From assembly GCF_001969365.1 (NCBI RefSeq), contig NZ_CP019312.1, positions 3,534,001 to 3,598,000 on the forward strand: 64,000 bases of DNA, read 5' to 3'. The first letter of the stretch is position 1. Each line of letters opens with the position of its first letter. Shown here in pieces: positions 53,529 to 63,606 of this stretch. The position numbers and the translations under genes were made by a program. The stretch comes from Tateyamaria omphalii. GTDB lineage: Bacteria > Pseudomonadota > Alphaproteobacteria > Rhodobacterales > Rhodobacteraceae. Below the pieces are notes generated by a model. That model did not search any database, was not told where the DNA came from, and saw nothing but the letters and a program-made list of their open reading frames with translations.

Positions 53529-53552
53529 GGCGGGCTGAAGCCCGCCTTACGG
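53529..53552 (+). repeat. REP-like palindrome, unit 6 (variant)
   Basis: GGCGGGCT-GA-AGCCCGCC with an 8-bp stem, followed by TTACGG. The tail matches the other units but the loop is different (GA in place of ACA). It lies between convergent genes. Confidence 0.55.
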
Positions 53553-53588
53553 TGCTGATCCGGCCGTGTCGCGGAAGCGGAAGGATGA

Positions 53589-53644
53589 GGGGGGCCAGCC
53601 CCCCGGGCTGCGCCTCCCCCCGGAGTTTATTTGGCCAAGTGAAG
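53589..53644 (+). repeat. GC-rich hairpin plus GTTTATTTGG tail, copy 3
   Basis: GGGGGGC-CA-GCCCCCC (53589-53604), then GGGCTGCGCCTCCCCCCGG and AGTTTATTTGGCCAAGTGAAG. It ends 12 bases before the aldehyde dehydrogenase stop, in the gap between convergent genes. Confidence 0.5.
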
Positions 53645-53656
53645 TTGGATCTTGGT

Positions 53657-55096
53657 TTATTCGGCGGCCCAGCCTGAGACGGCTTTGACTTCGAGAAAAT
53701 CCTCGATCCCCCAGATGCCACCTTCGCGTCCGTTGCCCGACTGTTTCATGCCGCCGAAAGGGGAGCCTGCGGCGCGGGAGGTGCCGTTCATTTCGACCAT
53801 GCCGGAGCGGAGGGCCTGGGCCATACGGTTCAGTCTTGATCCGTCCTGGGTCTGGACGTAGTTGGTCAGGCCGTAGGGCGTGTCGTTGGCGATCTCAATG
53901 GCGTCTTCTTCCGTCTCGAAGGGAATGATCGACAGGACGGGGCCGAAGATTTCCTCGCGTGCGATGGTCATGTCGTTGGTGACGTCCGCAAAGACGGTGG
54001 GGCGGACGTAGTACCCTTTGTTGAAGCCGTCGGGGCGGCCTGTGCCGCCGGCAACCAGCCTGGCGCCTTCGTCGATGCCTTTTTGGATGAGGTCCTGGAT
54101 TTTGGTCCATTGCACTTCGTTGACCACCGGGCCGATATGGTGCCCTTCTTCGCTGGCGGGGCCGACGGTGACTTTGCCCGCGATGGCGGCGGCCTCTTCA
54201 ACCGCGGCGTCATATTTGCTGCGTTGCACGAGCATCCGGGAGGGAGCATTACAGGACTGCCCGGTGTTGTTCATCATGTGCAACACGCCGCGTTTGACCG
54301 CCTTTTCATCGGCGTCGTCAAAGATGACATTGGCCCCTTTGCCGCCCAGTTCAAGGTGGACACGTTTGAGCGTGTCGGCGGCGTTTTTCGAGATGAGCCT
54401 GCCCGCGCGGGACGAGCCGGTGAAGCTGACCATGTCCACATCCGGGTGGCCCGACAGCACCGTGCCCACGCCGGGGCCGTCGCCGTTGATCAGGTTGAAG
54501 ACGCCGGGCGGGAAGCCCGCCGCGTCCATCATCTCGGCAAAGATGATGGCGTTGAGGGGGGATTCTTCGGAAGGCTTCAGGACCATGGTGCAGCCTGCGA
54601 TGGCGGCGGCACCCACCTTGAGCGTGACCTGGTTCATGGGCCAGTTCCACGGGGTAATCAGAGCCGCGACGCCGACGGGTTCGTAGATGATCCGGTCATT
54701 CGAGGCGCGGTCGCTGAGGGGGCGGTTGAAGTCGAAGGATTTGGCCGCGCGGATGAAGTTTTTCAGGTGCCATGTGCCCGCGCCGACCTGTTGGCTGCGC
54801 GCCATGTCGAGGGGGGCGCCCATTTCGGTGGACATGGCCTGGGCCAGGTCCTCGGCCCGGGTGTTGTAGATGTCGATCAGCTTGTCGACGAGGGCGATGC
54901 GGTCCTCGACCGGGGTGGCCATCCAGGCGGGGAAGGCGGCCTTGGCCGCGGCGATTGCGGCCTCTGCGTCCTTGGTGCCGCCGAGTGAGATGACGGCTGT
55001 TGGTTCCTCGGTCGAGGGGTCGATCACGTGGTGGTCGGTGCCGTCCTGCGGGGCGACCCATTGGCCGTTGATGTAGAAATCGCGTTTTTCGAGCAT
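53657..55096 (-). CDS. NAD(P)-dependent aldehyde dehydrogenase
   Basis: A 479-residue member of the aldehyde dehydrogenase superfamily, which oxidises aldehydes to acids. Catalytic residues are intact: Asn151 in TPWNWP, Glu249 in LELGGKGANV and nucleophile Cys282 in NTGQSCNAPSRM. The Rossmann motif FTGSSRAG is at about 225-232. Sequence near the active site, with GQSCNAPSRML, is like the betaine-aldehyde/unspecific ALDH group, but the substrate is not clear. The ATG at 55096 follows AGGCAGAG. It is divergent from the peroxiredoxin gene, with 124 bases between starts. Confidence 0.92.
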   Translation of the reverse strand: MLEKRDFYINGQWVAPQDGTDHHVIDPSTEEPTAVISLGGTKDAEAAIAAAKAAFPAWMATPVEDRIALVDKLIDIYNTRAEDLAQAMSTEMGAPLDMARSQQVGAGTWHLKNFIRAAKSFDFNRPLSDRASNDRIIYEPVGVAALITPWNWPMNQVTLKVGAAAIAGCTMVLKPSEESPLNAIIFAEMMDAAGFPPGVFNLINGDGPGVGTVLSGHPDVDMVSFTGSSRAGRLISKNAADTLKRVHLELGGKGANVIFDDADEKAVKRGVLHMMNNTGQSCNAPSRMLVQRSKYDAAVEEAAAIAGKVTVGPASEEGHHIGPVVNEVQWTKIQDLIQKGIDEGARLVAGGTGRPDGFNKGYYVRPTVFADVTNDMTIAREEIFGPVLSIIPFETEEDAIEIANDTPYGLTNYVQTQDGSRLNRMAQALRSGMVEMNGTSRAAGSPFGGMKQSGNGREGGIWGIEDFLEVKAVSGWAAE

Positions 55097-55220
55097 CTCT
55101 GCCTCCCTGACATTTTGTTGGACTGTGGCACCTGCATCGGCGCGCCACAAGACGGGGGATGTAATGGCACGTTCTATGGCTTAGGTTGCCCGTGTCATTA
55201 CTATCCCGACGGAGGACACT

Positions 55221-55871
55221 ATGGGTTTGCGCATCAACGACACCATCCCGGATTTGACGGTCGAAACGGACCACGGCACGTTTTCGCTGCATGAGTGGAT
55301 CGGCGATAGCTGGGCGATTTTGTTTTCGCACCCGAAGGATTTTACGCCCGTGTGCACGACCGAGTTCGGTGCCGTGGCGCAGTTGGCGGAAGAGTGGGAG
55401 AAGCGTGGGACCAAGGTGATTGGTGTGTCTGTGGACGGCGTTGAGGATCACAAGAAGTGGAAGGGTGATATCGAGAAGGTCGCTGGGGCCAAGGCCGGTT
55501 TCCCGATCATTGCAGATGACGGGCTGGCGGTGTCGAAGGCGTTCGATATGTTGCCCGCCGAGGCGTATTTGCCTGATGGCCGGACCCCGGCAGATTCGGC
55601 GACTGTGCGGTCGGTGTTCATCATTGGGCCGGACAAGCAGCTGAAGCTGTCGATGACCTATCCGATGACCGTGGGCCGCAATTTTGCCGAGGTGGTGCGG
55701 GCGCTGGATGGCTTGCAGATGTCGGCCAAGGGCGTGGCGACGCCTGCGAACTGGGTGCCGGGCGAGGATGTGATCATTCCGCCGTCGGTATCGAACGAGG
55801 ACGCCAAGGCGAAGTTTGGCGCGTTCGAGACGGTGTTGCCTTATCTGCGCAAGACGAAGGCCCCGGAGTAA
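55221..55871 (+). CDS. 1-Cys peroxiredoxin (Prx6 type)
   Basis: A 216-residue thiol peroxidase. The peroxidatic cysteine is Cys45 in FTPVCTTEFG; there is no second cysteine in the protein, so it is a 1-Cys enzyme that needs an external thiol for recycling. Further Prx6 features are LFSHPKDF, SVFIIGPDKQLKLSMTYP and a long C-terminal domain with ANWVPGEDVIIPPSVS. It reduces hydrogen and lipid peroxides. GGAGG stands about nine bases before the ATG. It ends two bases before the stop of the convergent glycosyltransferase gene. Confidence 0.94.
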   Translation: MGLRINDTIPDLTVETDHGTFSLHEWIGDSWAILFSHPKDFTPVCTTEFGAVAQLAEEWEKRGTKVIGVSVDGVEDHKKWKGDIEKVAGAKAGFPIIADDGLAVSKAFDMLPAEAYLPDGRTPADSATVRSVFIIGPDKQLKLSMTYPMTVGRNFAEVVRALDGLQMSAKGVATPANWVPGEDVIIPPSVSNEDAKAKFGAFETVLPYLRKTKAPE

Positions 55872-55873
55872 CC

Positions 55874-56725
55874 CTAGCTTTGGGGCGCGATCCCTTTGGA
55901 GAGCGCCCCTTTGACAAAGCCCATGGCCTTGGCCCGTTTGCGGGCCGAGATGAGGGTGATCGGTGAGATGAGCTGCATCAGGCCATGGGCGATGATGCGG
56001 CGGCGTGCGCCGGTCTGCCCGTGTTTTTCCATCGCATAGATGGCCGATTGGGCCATGTGCCGGGCCTTGAACGCGGCAGTGGCGGGGGTGCGCGCGGTGC
56101 TGCGCCCTTCGGCGTGGGTGACGACCGCGTCGTGGACGAAGCGGATGGGGCCGTGTGCTGCTGTCAGGCGCAGGCTGAGGTCGTCATCTTCGTGATAGAG
56201 GAAGATTTGGTCGTCAAAGCCGCCGATGTCGCTGAAATGCGATGCCTTTACAAAGATCGCTGCGCCGTTGAGCAGGGGGACGTTTGTGTCCTGTTGTGGC
56301 GCTTGCCCCGTCCAGTGGCTGCTTTTGGGCAGGAGGCGGGAGCGGCGGCGGAAGGCTTGCCTGCCCTTGCCGTCGAGGACCCGTGGGGCGAAGGCGCTGG
56401 CCTGTGGGTGTGCGTCTGCTGCGTGGCAGAGCGTGTCGAGGCAGCCGGGTTCGAGCCGTGCGTCGGGGTTGAGGAACAGGAGCCATGGGCGGTTGCAATG
56501 CGCCGCGCCGATGTTGCAGGCGGCGCCGAAGCCGCGGTTTTCGGGGTTCGTGACGACGGTTGCCCCGTGGGTTTCCGCCAGTGAGGCCAGCGCGCCCGCG
56601 TCGCTGCTGGCGTTGTCCACGATGACCACGTGCACGTCAGCGGGGACCGAGGCGAGCATGTCGCCGATCACGCCGGTGCTGTTGTAGGCGACAGTGATGA
56701 TCTGGATGTCAGAGGGGCTGGGCAT
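55874..56725 (-). CDS. Glycosyltransferase family 2 protein
   Basis: A 283-residue GT-A glycosyltransferase. The N-terminal Rossmann-like part has IQIITVAYNSTGVIGDML and VVIVDNASSDAGALASL; the DxD-like metal site is FLNPDARLEPG and the acceptor part is FDDQIFLYHEDDDLSLRL, the rhamnosyltransferase-like 'EDxDL' motif. It probably adds a sugar to a surface polysaccharide or lipid-linked acceptor. No other polysaccharide genes are near. An alternative GTG at 56743 would add six residues; neither start has a good ribosome site. Confidence 0.87.
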   Translation of the reverse strand: MPSPSDIQIITVAYNSTGVIGDMLASVPADVHVVIVDNASSDAGALASLAETHGATVVTNPENRGFGAACNIGAAHCNRPWLLFLNPDARLEPGCLDTLCHAADAHPQASAFAPRVLDGKGRQAFRRRSRLLPKSSHWTGQAPQQDTNVPLLNGAAIFVKASHFSDIGGFDDQIFLYHEDDDLSLRLTAAHGPIRFVHDAVVTHAEGRSTARTPATAAFKARHMAQSAIYAMEKHGQTGARRRIIAHGLMQLISPITLISARKRAKAMGFVKGALSKGIAPQS

Positions 56726-56762
56726 GGCGGTGTGAGACCACAAATGGACGTGTGAAACAAGA

Positions 56763-56788
56763 AGGCCCCGGCATCGCTGCCGGGGCCT
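56763..56788 (-). terminator. Rho-independent terminator of pnp
   Basis: An 11-bp perfect stem AGGCCCCGGCA-TCGC-TGCCGGGGCCT. On the minus strand it is followed by TCTTGTTT. It lies 25 bases after the pnp stop. Confidence 0.82.
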
Positions 56789-56812
56789 GTCATTTACGAA
56801 ATCGGTGCGGTG

Positions 56813-58948
<2,136 letters not shown>

Positions 58949-59118
58949 CAAGTGTTTCCTAAGTTGGCCGGATGGCCATTTGCGTAGGGGGCGTATTCCC
59001 CCTGACCCCGGTATCTTGTTTGTCGGGCGCTGAGGTCCGGGCGCCAGGCTTTCAGATTGTGCGCGCATACAGCACTTTTGTCGCAATTGGAAGCATCGCC
59101 GCTGCGGCGCATCCGCGC

Positions 59119-59640
59119 TTAGGACCAGGGCCGTTTCGGCGGCTTGGCAAAGGCGATGGGGGCGTCGGGGAAGAGGTCGTTCGTCTGTGCGTCGGGGGCG
59201 GCGGTGCCCCAGTTCTGCATCCAGCGCGCGGGTGGCGCGAGGGTGCCGCCGGGCGACCATTCGAAGTATCCCAGCGTGCCGGGGGCCGGGATCGGGTCGC
59301 AGGGTTCCGGGTCTTTGAGCGTCAGCCCTGCGGCGCCGCCGAACCATTCGCTGTCGGAGTCTGTGATGATGCCCGTCACCTCGACCGAGCCGATGATCGC
59401 GCCGCGTGGCAGGTCGGCTGGATGCGGGCACCGCACGCCGTGTTTTTCGAGGCGCCAGTAGAGGTAGCGAAACTCGTCTTCCTTCAGCCCGGCGGCGGCG
59501 TGGAGCGCGATGCGCCCGAGGCCCATGCGCCCCGCCCGGATCGAGCCCATTGTGCGGTTTTCGATGGGTTTGTGCCCCGCGATGATGGCCCAGGCGGAGG
59601 GTTGGCGGACCGACAGGGCGATGCGGGGCAGGTCGTGCAT
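59119..59640 (-). CDS. ASCH-like domain protein
   Basis: A 173-residue soluble protein. The start [20 protein letters not shown] and [10 protein letters not shown], then [36 protein letters not shown] and the end are those of ASCH-like/PUA-fold proteins of unknown function, which are thought to bind RNA or nucleotides. CCTCCCAG before the ATG gives little help; the start was set by the onset of similarity. The gene lies between the adenylate cyclase start and pnp on the pnp strand. Confidence 0.78.
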   Translation of the reverse strand: MHDLPRIALSVRQPSAWAIIAGHKPIENRTMGSIRAGRMGLGRIALHAAAGLKEDEFRYLYWRLEKHGVRCPHPADLPRGAIIGSVEVTGIITDSDSEWFGGAAGLTLKDPEPCDPIPAPGTLGYFEWSPGGTLAPPARWMQNWGTAAPDAQTNDLFPDAPIAFAKPPKRPWS

Positions 59641-59788
59641 GTCTGGGAGGTAGGTTGCGCCGCCGGTCCGTCCATTGGCCGACGCGGGCAAGAATGTCCC
59701 GGTGCAGGGCCATGGCCCGCCCGGTCTTGCACCCGATTTGCGGACGTGAGTACCTTCTGGTTGTCTGCGCGTTGGAGAGGAAGATGCT

Positions 59789-60823
59789 GTGAAACGGTCG
59801 AAAACGCCGATCTTCTTTGCAAAGGTGATCGGGTTTTCCTTTTTGGTCGGCGCGCTCACGACCCTGCTGGACGGAGGGCTGCCTGTCCCGTTTTCGCAGT
59901 TGGGTGTGGCGGCTGTGACGGGCGCACTGATCGGGGCCGGGTGCATCGTGTTCGAGGCCACTTTTCTGTCGAACAGGTCTATTCGATGGCTCAGAAAAGT
60001 GCCCATCGCGGGCATCGTGCTGATGCGTGCGGTCGCCTACACCGTCATTATCGTTGTGAGCCTTGTGCTGCCGCCCTGGGTGCTTTTTGGCACGGCGCGG
60101 TGGTTGGAGCCGGGCTTTCTGTTCAGCTTTTGGCTGTCGATCAGCATTGCAGCGGCTATTTCAACTGCGCTGGAACTGTATCAGCTGTTGGGCAAGGAGG
60201 CGTCTTTGGCCGTGTTCACGGGGCGGTACAGGCGCCCCCGGCTGGAGAACCGCATTGTCATGTTTGCGGACCTGACCGGGTCGACCGCGCTGGCCGAGCG
60301 ATTGGGTGATTTGCGGTTTCACGAGCTGCTGGGGGATGTGGCGTATGATCTGGATGAGCCTATCGCGGACATGGGCGGCGAGATTCACCGGTATGTCGGG
60401 GACGCGGTCATCGCCACATGGCCAATGACAAAGCCTGATCAGTTCGAGCATGCCTTGACCTGTGCCACCGCCATGATCGAGATGCTTGAAACCAAATCTG
60501 ACGCATACATCGCGCGCTATGGACAGGTGATGCACATCCGCATTGCGTTGCATTGCGGCCCGATTGCGGCGGGTGAGGTTGGCGCGTGGAAGAAAGAGAT
60601 CGCATTGTTGGGTGACACGATGAACAGTGCCGCGCGCATCGAGGGTGCCGCGCGTGACTTTGGTGTCGACATCATTCTGTCCGATACCTTCCAAGCCCGG
60701 TTGCCGAAAGACGTGCAAGCGCGCCTGCACCGTTTGCCGGACTATGCCGCGCACGGCAAACACGATGTTCTCAGGCTGTGGGCGAGGGGCTTGGATGCGC
60801 GGTGCGAGACCAATGGTTTGTGA
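59789..60823 (+). CDS. Membrane-anchored class III adenylate/guanylate cyclase
   Basis: A 344-residue protein with about four hydrophobic segments in the first 130 residues and a C-terminal cyclase homology domain. The metal-binding aspartates are D161 in [15 protein letters not shown] and D205 in [11 protein letters not shown]; the dimer-interface and transition-state region [16 protein letters not shown] with Asn and Arg is present, so activity is likely. Whether the product is cAMP or cGMP cannot be told with confidence. The start is GTG at 59789 behind GGAGAGGAAG. It lies on the opposite strand between rpsO and pnp, the only plus-strand gene in this part. Confidence 0.9.
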   Translation: MKRSKTPIFFAKVIGFSFLVGALTTLLDGGLPVPFSQLGVAAVTGALIGAGCIVFEATFLSNRSIRWLRKVPIAGIVLMRAVAYTVIIVVSLVLPPWVLFGTARWLEPGFLFSFWLSISIAAAISTALELYQLLGKEASLAVFTGRYRRPRLENRIVMFADLTGSTALAERLGDLRFHELLGDVAYDLDEPIADMGGEIHRYVGDAVIATWPMTKPDQFEHALTCATAMIEMLETKSDAYIARYGQVMHIRIALHCGPIAAGEVGAWKKEIALLGDTMNSAARIEGAARDFGVDIILSDTFQARLPKDVQARLHRLPDYAAHGKHDVLRLWARGLDARCETNGL

Positions 60824-60839
60824 CAGCGCCGCTCAAATG

Positions 60840-60865
60840 AAAACCGCGCCGGATGGCGCGGTTTT
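60840..60865. terminator. Bidirectional terminator between cyclase and rpsO
   Basis: AAAACCGCGCC-GGAT-GGCGCGGTTTT, an 11-bp perfect stem with A/T-rich ends on both sides, in the 64 bases between the convergent cyclase and rpsO stops. It can serve both genes. Confidence 0.85.
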
Positions 60866-60887
60866 GGTTGTTCGGTTTTGAGCTGTG

Positions 60888-61157
60888 TTAGCGGCGCAGG
60901 CCCAGGCGTTTGATGAGGTCGGAGTAGCGCGCCTCGTCCTTGCCCTTGAGGTAGTCGAGCAGCTTGCGGCGCTGGGCAACCATTTTCAGCAGGCCGCGGC
61001 GGCCGTGGTTGTCTTTCTTGTGCGTCTTGAAATGCTCGGTCAGCGTGGCGATGCGCGAGGACAGGATGGCGACCTGGACTTCGGGCGAACCGGTGTCGCC
61101 TTCCTTGGTGCCGTAATCTTTCATCACGCGTGCTTTGTCTTCGGCTGTGATCGACAT
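60888..61157 (-). CDS. rpsO: 30S ribosomal protein S15
   Basis: An 89-residue S15, standard length. The core [39 protein letters not shown] and [20 protein letters not shown] is complete. It binds 16S rRNA helices 20-22 early in small-subunit assembly. AAGGAG lies about six bases before the ATG. In many bacteria truB, rpsO and pnp are adjacent; here both neighbours are separated from it by inserted genes. The 149 bases between its start and the RTX gene hold its leader, in which I see no clear S15-binding fold. Confidence 0.97.
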   Translation of the reverse strand: MSITAEDKARVMKDYGTKEGDTGSPEVQVAILSSRIATLTEHFKTHKKDNHGRRGLLKMVAQRRKLLDYLKGKDEARYSDLIKRLGLRR

Positions 61158-61306
61158 CGGGATCTCCTTTTCAGGTTAGAGTGAGACGCCGCCGGCCGGG
61201 ATGTCGTCCAGCACGGGGCCATAGTGTCCGGCAACGTGCCGGAGATGCGGGCGTATAGGAGAGATTCGGTGGCTTGGCAACGGGGTCCGTGTGCCCTGCA
61301 ATTAGG

Positions 61307-62266
61307 TCAGGTTGGCGCCATGCCTGCGTTTTGAGCGAGGCTGAGCGGCATGACGGCGATGTTGGCCATATCTATCTGTGCGCCGTTGATCACGTTGGCC
61401 ACGGCAACCCCGTTCATCATCACACGCGTCGTGTTGGGATCGTCGGGATCCAGTTCAAGCGACACCACGGGTTCATCCTCTGCATCGTCGTAGACCAGGA
61501 GAATGTTGTCGTCTTCCGCGTCAAAATCCATGATTGTCGCGGCCGCTCCGTCCTGCATCCATGTGCCAGCGACAATGGTATCCTCGCCCTCACCTGCGGT
61601 GACGATATCCTCTTGTCCTGCGATGATGATGTCGTCCCCGCCGCCGCCGTTGAGATAGTCCTTGCCGTCGGTGTCGTCGCTGGCGTCGGTGTCAGGGTTG
61701 TCTTCGACACCGTTCAGCAGATCGTCGCCCCAACCGCCAAAGAGGGTGTCCTGACCGGCCCCGCCGGTCAGCGTGTCGTCATCCAAGCCGCCATGCACCG
61801 CATCGTCACCGGCGCCGCCAGACAGGGTGTCGTTGCCCTGTGCGCCCTGCATCTGATCGTTGCCGTCGCCGCCAGCCAGCAGGTCATCACCACTGTGGCC
61901 AAACATATCGTCGTCACCGGCCCCGCCCGTGATGACGTCATCGCCATCTTCGCCATTCAGCGTATCGTCGCCTGCGCCGCCGTCGATCGTGTCATCGCCT
62001 TCTTCGCCATAAAGCGTGTCATCGCCATCGGTGCCGACGAGGATGTCATCCGTCTGGCTGCCGAGGATCAGCGTTTCGTCCGAAGGTGTCTGGGGTTCCG
62101 GGCCGCTGCTGGCGCTGTCGGAAAGGGATTCTGCATCGGGTTGCGCGGTGACGTCAGCCTCCGTTTCCGCATCGGCTGTGTCCTCCGCCTCATCGTTTGT
62201 CGTCATGTCCACGACGCCCACGGCACCGACCGCGACAAGTCCCATCAAACCAGCAAGCCACAACAT
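61307..62266 (-). CDS. RTX-type calcium-binding repeat protein with N-terminal membrane anchor
   Basis: A 319-residue, very acidic protein. It begins with a hydrophobic segment (MLWLAGLMGLVAVGAVGVV) and an Asp/Glu-rich linker. Residues about 70-190 hold around ten nonapeptide repeats of the GGxGxDxLx type (for example GGAGDDTLNGEDGDD and GGAGQDTLFGGWGDDLL), which fold as a calcium-bound beta roll. The C-terminal 100 residues (GTWMQDGAAATIMDFDAEDD onward) resemble the region seen after RTX repeats in Rhodobacterales proteins. No type I secretion genes are adjacent; the N-terminal segment suggests Sec export or membrane anchoring. It is a tandem-repeat gene, so length may vary between strains. 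Confidence 0.88.
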   Translation of the reverse strand: MLWLAGLMGLVAVGAVGVVDMTTNDEAEDTADAETEADVTAQPDAESLSDSASSGPEPQTPSDETLILGSQTDDILVGTDGDDTLYGEEGDDTIDGGAGDDTLNGEDGDDVITGGAGDDDMFGHSGDDLLAGGDGNDQMQGAQGNDTLSGGAGDDAVHGGLDDDTLTGGAGQDTLFGGWGDDLLNGVEDNPDTDASDDTDGKDYLNGGGGDDIIIAGQEDIVTAGEGEDTIVAGTWMQDGAAATIMDFDAEDDNILLVYDDAEDEPVVSLELDPDDPNTTRVMMNGVAVANVINGAQIDMANIAVMPLSLAQNAGMAPT

Positions 62267-62338
62267 AATACTACTTCCAAACGCCTAGGCAAAACCCACC
62301 CGTAGGTTTTCTAACGTATACCTGCGGTTGAAGCAAAG

Positions 62339-62355
62339 CCATTCCGGTAGAATGG
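62339..62355 (-). terminator. Candidate terminator after the DUF1643 gene
   Basis: On the minus strand CCATTC-TACCG-GAATGG follows the DUF1643 stop directly and is followed by CTTTGCTT. The stem is only 6 bp. Confidence 0.4.
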
Positions 62356-62886
62356 TTAACGCGGGGTGTCAGCGGCGGGGATTGCCCAGGCTTCGGGCTG
62401 TTGCGTGTAGGGCAGATAGAGCGGGTGTTTTGGGTGCCCGGCCTTGGACAGCCCCAGGTGAAAGAGTGGCCGTTCGATGCCGTATAGGAGGGTGGCAACG
62501 GCTGCTCCGCGGTTCATATGCGCGCCGTGGGTGCCCCACGCCGCGATGACATCATCGGCCCAGGCCGCCCGGTCGAGAATTGCATCGTCATTGTCCGGAC
62601 CGATGGGGTCCACTGCCGCCCGCATAGCGCGCGGATCGGTGTCGCGCCAGGCGAAGATATTGGTCACTGCAAAGCTGCCGTAGCCCAGTGTGCGTGCGCG
62701 CCGTTCGCACCGTTCGACCGTGGGATCGTTCTGCACCTCGGTCGCGGTCGAGGGGTTCAGCATCACGAAATTCACCTTCCGCCCAGAGCCGTCCCAGATA
62801 CGCGTCAGGCTGTAGCGGTATCGTTCGCAGTCGGAGTAGATTGCGGTCGACGGCGCGTCGCCCTTGATGTGGGTCCGAGTGATCAT
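62356..62886 (-). CDS. DUF1643 domain-containing protein
   Basis: A 176-residue soluble protein of DUF1643. Family landmarks are YRYSLTRIWDGSGRKVNFVM, LNPSTATEVQNDPTVERCER, RARTLGYGSFAVTNIFAWRD and the C-terminal GHPKHPLYLPYTQQPEAW. The function is unknown, but the conserved Asn/Pro-Ser-Thr and Cys-Arg motifs suggest an enzyme. The start codon is partly within a 14-bp hairpin (62885-62918), so translation may be controlled by it. Confidence 0.88.
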   Translation of the reverse strand: MITRTHIKGDAPSTAIYSDCERYRYSLTRIWDGSGRKVNFVMLNPSTATEVQNDPTVERCERRARTLGYGSFAVTNIFAWRDTDPRAMRAAVDPIGPDNDDAILDRAAWADDVIAAWGTHGAHMNRGAAVATLLYGIERPLFHLGLSKAGHPKHPLYLPYTQQPEAWAIPAADTPR

Positions 62887-62918
62887 GGGGCGGTTCTGCC
62901 AGCCGCAGACCGCCCCAT
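62885..62918 (-). promoter_or_regulatory. Long hairpin covering the DUF1643 start codon
   Basis: ATGGGGCGGTTCTGC (62885-62899) pairs with GCAGACCGCCCCAT (62905-62918): 14 pairs with one bulged base and a 5-base loop. On the minus-strand transcript the 3' arm includes the first two bases of the DUF1643 ATG. It could also be the terminator of the upstream membrane-protein gene. Confidence 0.55.
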
Positions 62919-62940
62919 CAATCGGTTTGTGTGGTTCCGC

Positions 62941-63444
62941 TTATTCGGCGGGCACGGCCACCGAGTTCCGGCGGATGTTCAGGACGGCGCCCTTGGCCTC
63001 CATGATCCCGGCGGCAACGAGGGCGTAGACGATGTGACCCCAAAGCGCGACCCAGGTGATCCCGGTGAAGCCGAGGAACGGCGCATTGCCCGTGACGAGG
63101 TGCGCCATAAAGTAGAGCGCAAAGACCCAGAGGGCTGTGCCGTAGGCCACTGCGGTCAGCGACCAGTGCAGCCGCGGCAGGATCGCCCGCTGGATGGGAC
63201 GTGCGATGGCGAACCAGCCCACGGCGTAGAAAATCAGCCCGGTCAGCGCGTGCAGCAGGTAGGCCGCGCCGGAGGGGTTGGCGCCGAAGATGGCCTTGAT
63301 CGACGCCCCGGCAAGGCCGACGGGCGCCAGTTTGGCGTATCCGAACAGCGGGCTGAGCGCCTGGCCGAAGACGTCAAAGGCGATGGTGGCAAAGGCACCG
63401 GCTGTCAGTACGGTGCCGGCGGTGCGAAGGGTTTGGGTGTTCAT
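62941..63444 (-). CDS. Hypothetical four-helix membrane protein
   Basis: A 167-residue integral membrane protein. Four hydrophobic segments are visible: LTAGAFATIAFDVFGQAL, the HALTGLIFYAVGWFAIARP helix, SLTAVAYGTALWVFALYFMAH and FTGITWVALWGHIVYALVAAGI. The conserved Phe-Gly-Gln at the end of helix 1 and repeated His residues (HALTGL, HLVTG, HIVYAL) could bind haem or metal, but no family is recognised. Function unknown. It is upstream of DUF1643 on the same strand and about 160 bases from truB. Confidence 0.7.
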   Translation of the reverse strand: MNTQTLRTAGTVLTAGAFATIAFDVFGQALSPLFGYAKLAPVGLAGASIKAIFGANPSGAAYLLHALTGLIFYAVGWFAIARPIQRAILPRLHWSLTAVAYGTALWVFALYFMAHLVTGNAPFLGFTGITWVALWGHIVYALVAAGIMEAKGAVLNIRRNSVAVPAE

Positions 63445-63571
63445 GGTCTCTCTCCCGATCTAGGACGTTTGCTGGTGTGATGGGATAGATGTGGACCGAA
63501 TGGTTCCATTTGAGAAGGCCGCTCACGCAGCGCTTATCGGAATCCCCGGGATTGTAACATTTGGCGATGGT

Positions 63572-63593
63572 TTTCGGGCGTGTTTCGGGCGTG
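63572..63593. repeat. Perfect 11-bp tandem duplication
   Basis: TTTCGGGCGTG occurs twice in direct succession, just downstream of the truB stop. The palindrome AATCCC-C-GGGATT lies about 30 bases away at roughly 63540-63552. The remaining bases between truB and the membrane-protein gene show nothing else. Confidence 0.5.
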
Positions 63594-63606
63594 CAGCGCC
63601 GGTTTG

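Noticed and set aside
58949..59713. In-frame extension of pnp by 255 codons upstream
   Set aside because: It lacks similarity to PNPase, overlaps the ASCH-like gene in another frame, and PNPase proteins start at MFNETKK-type sequence.
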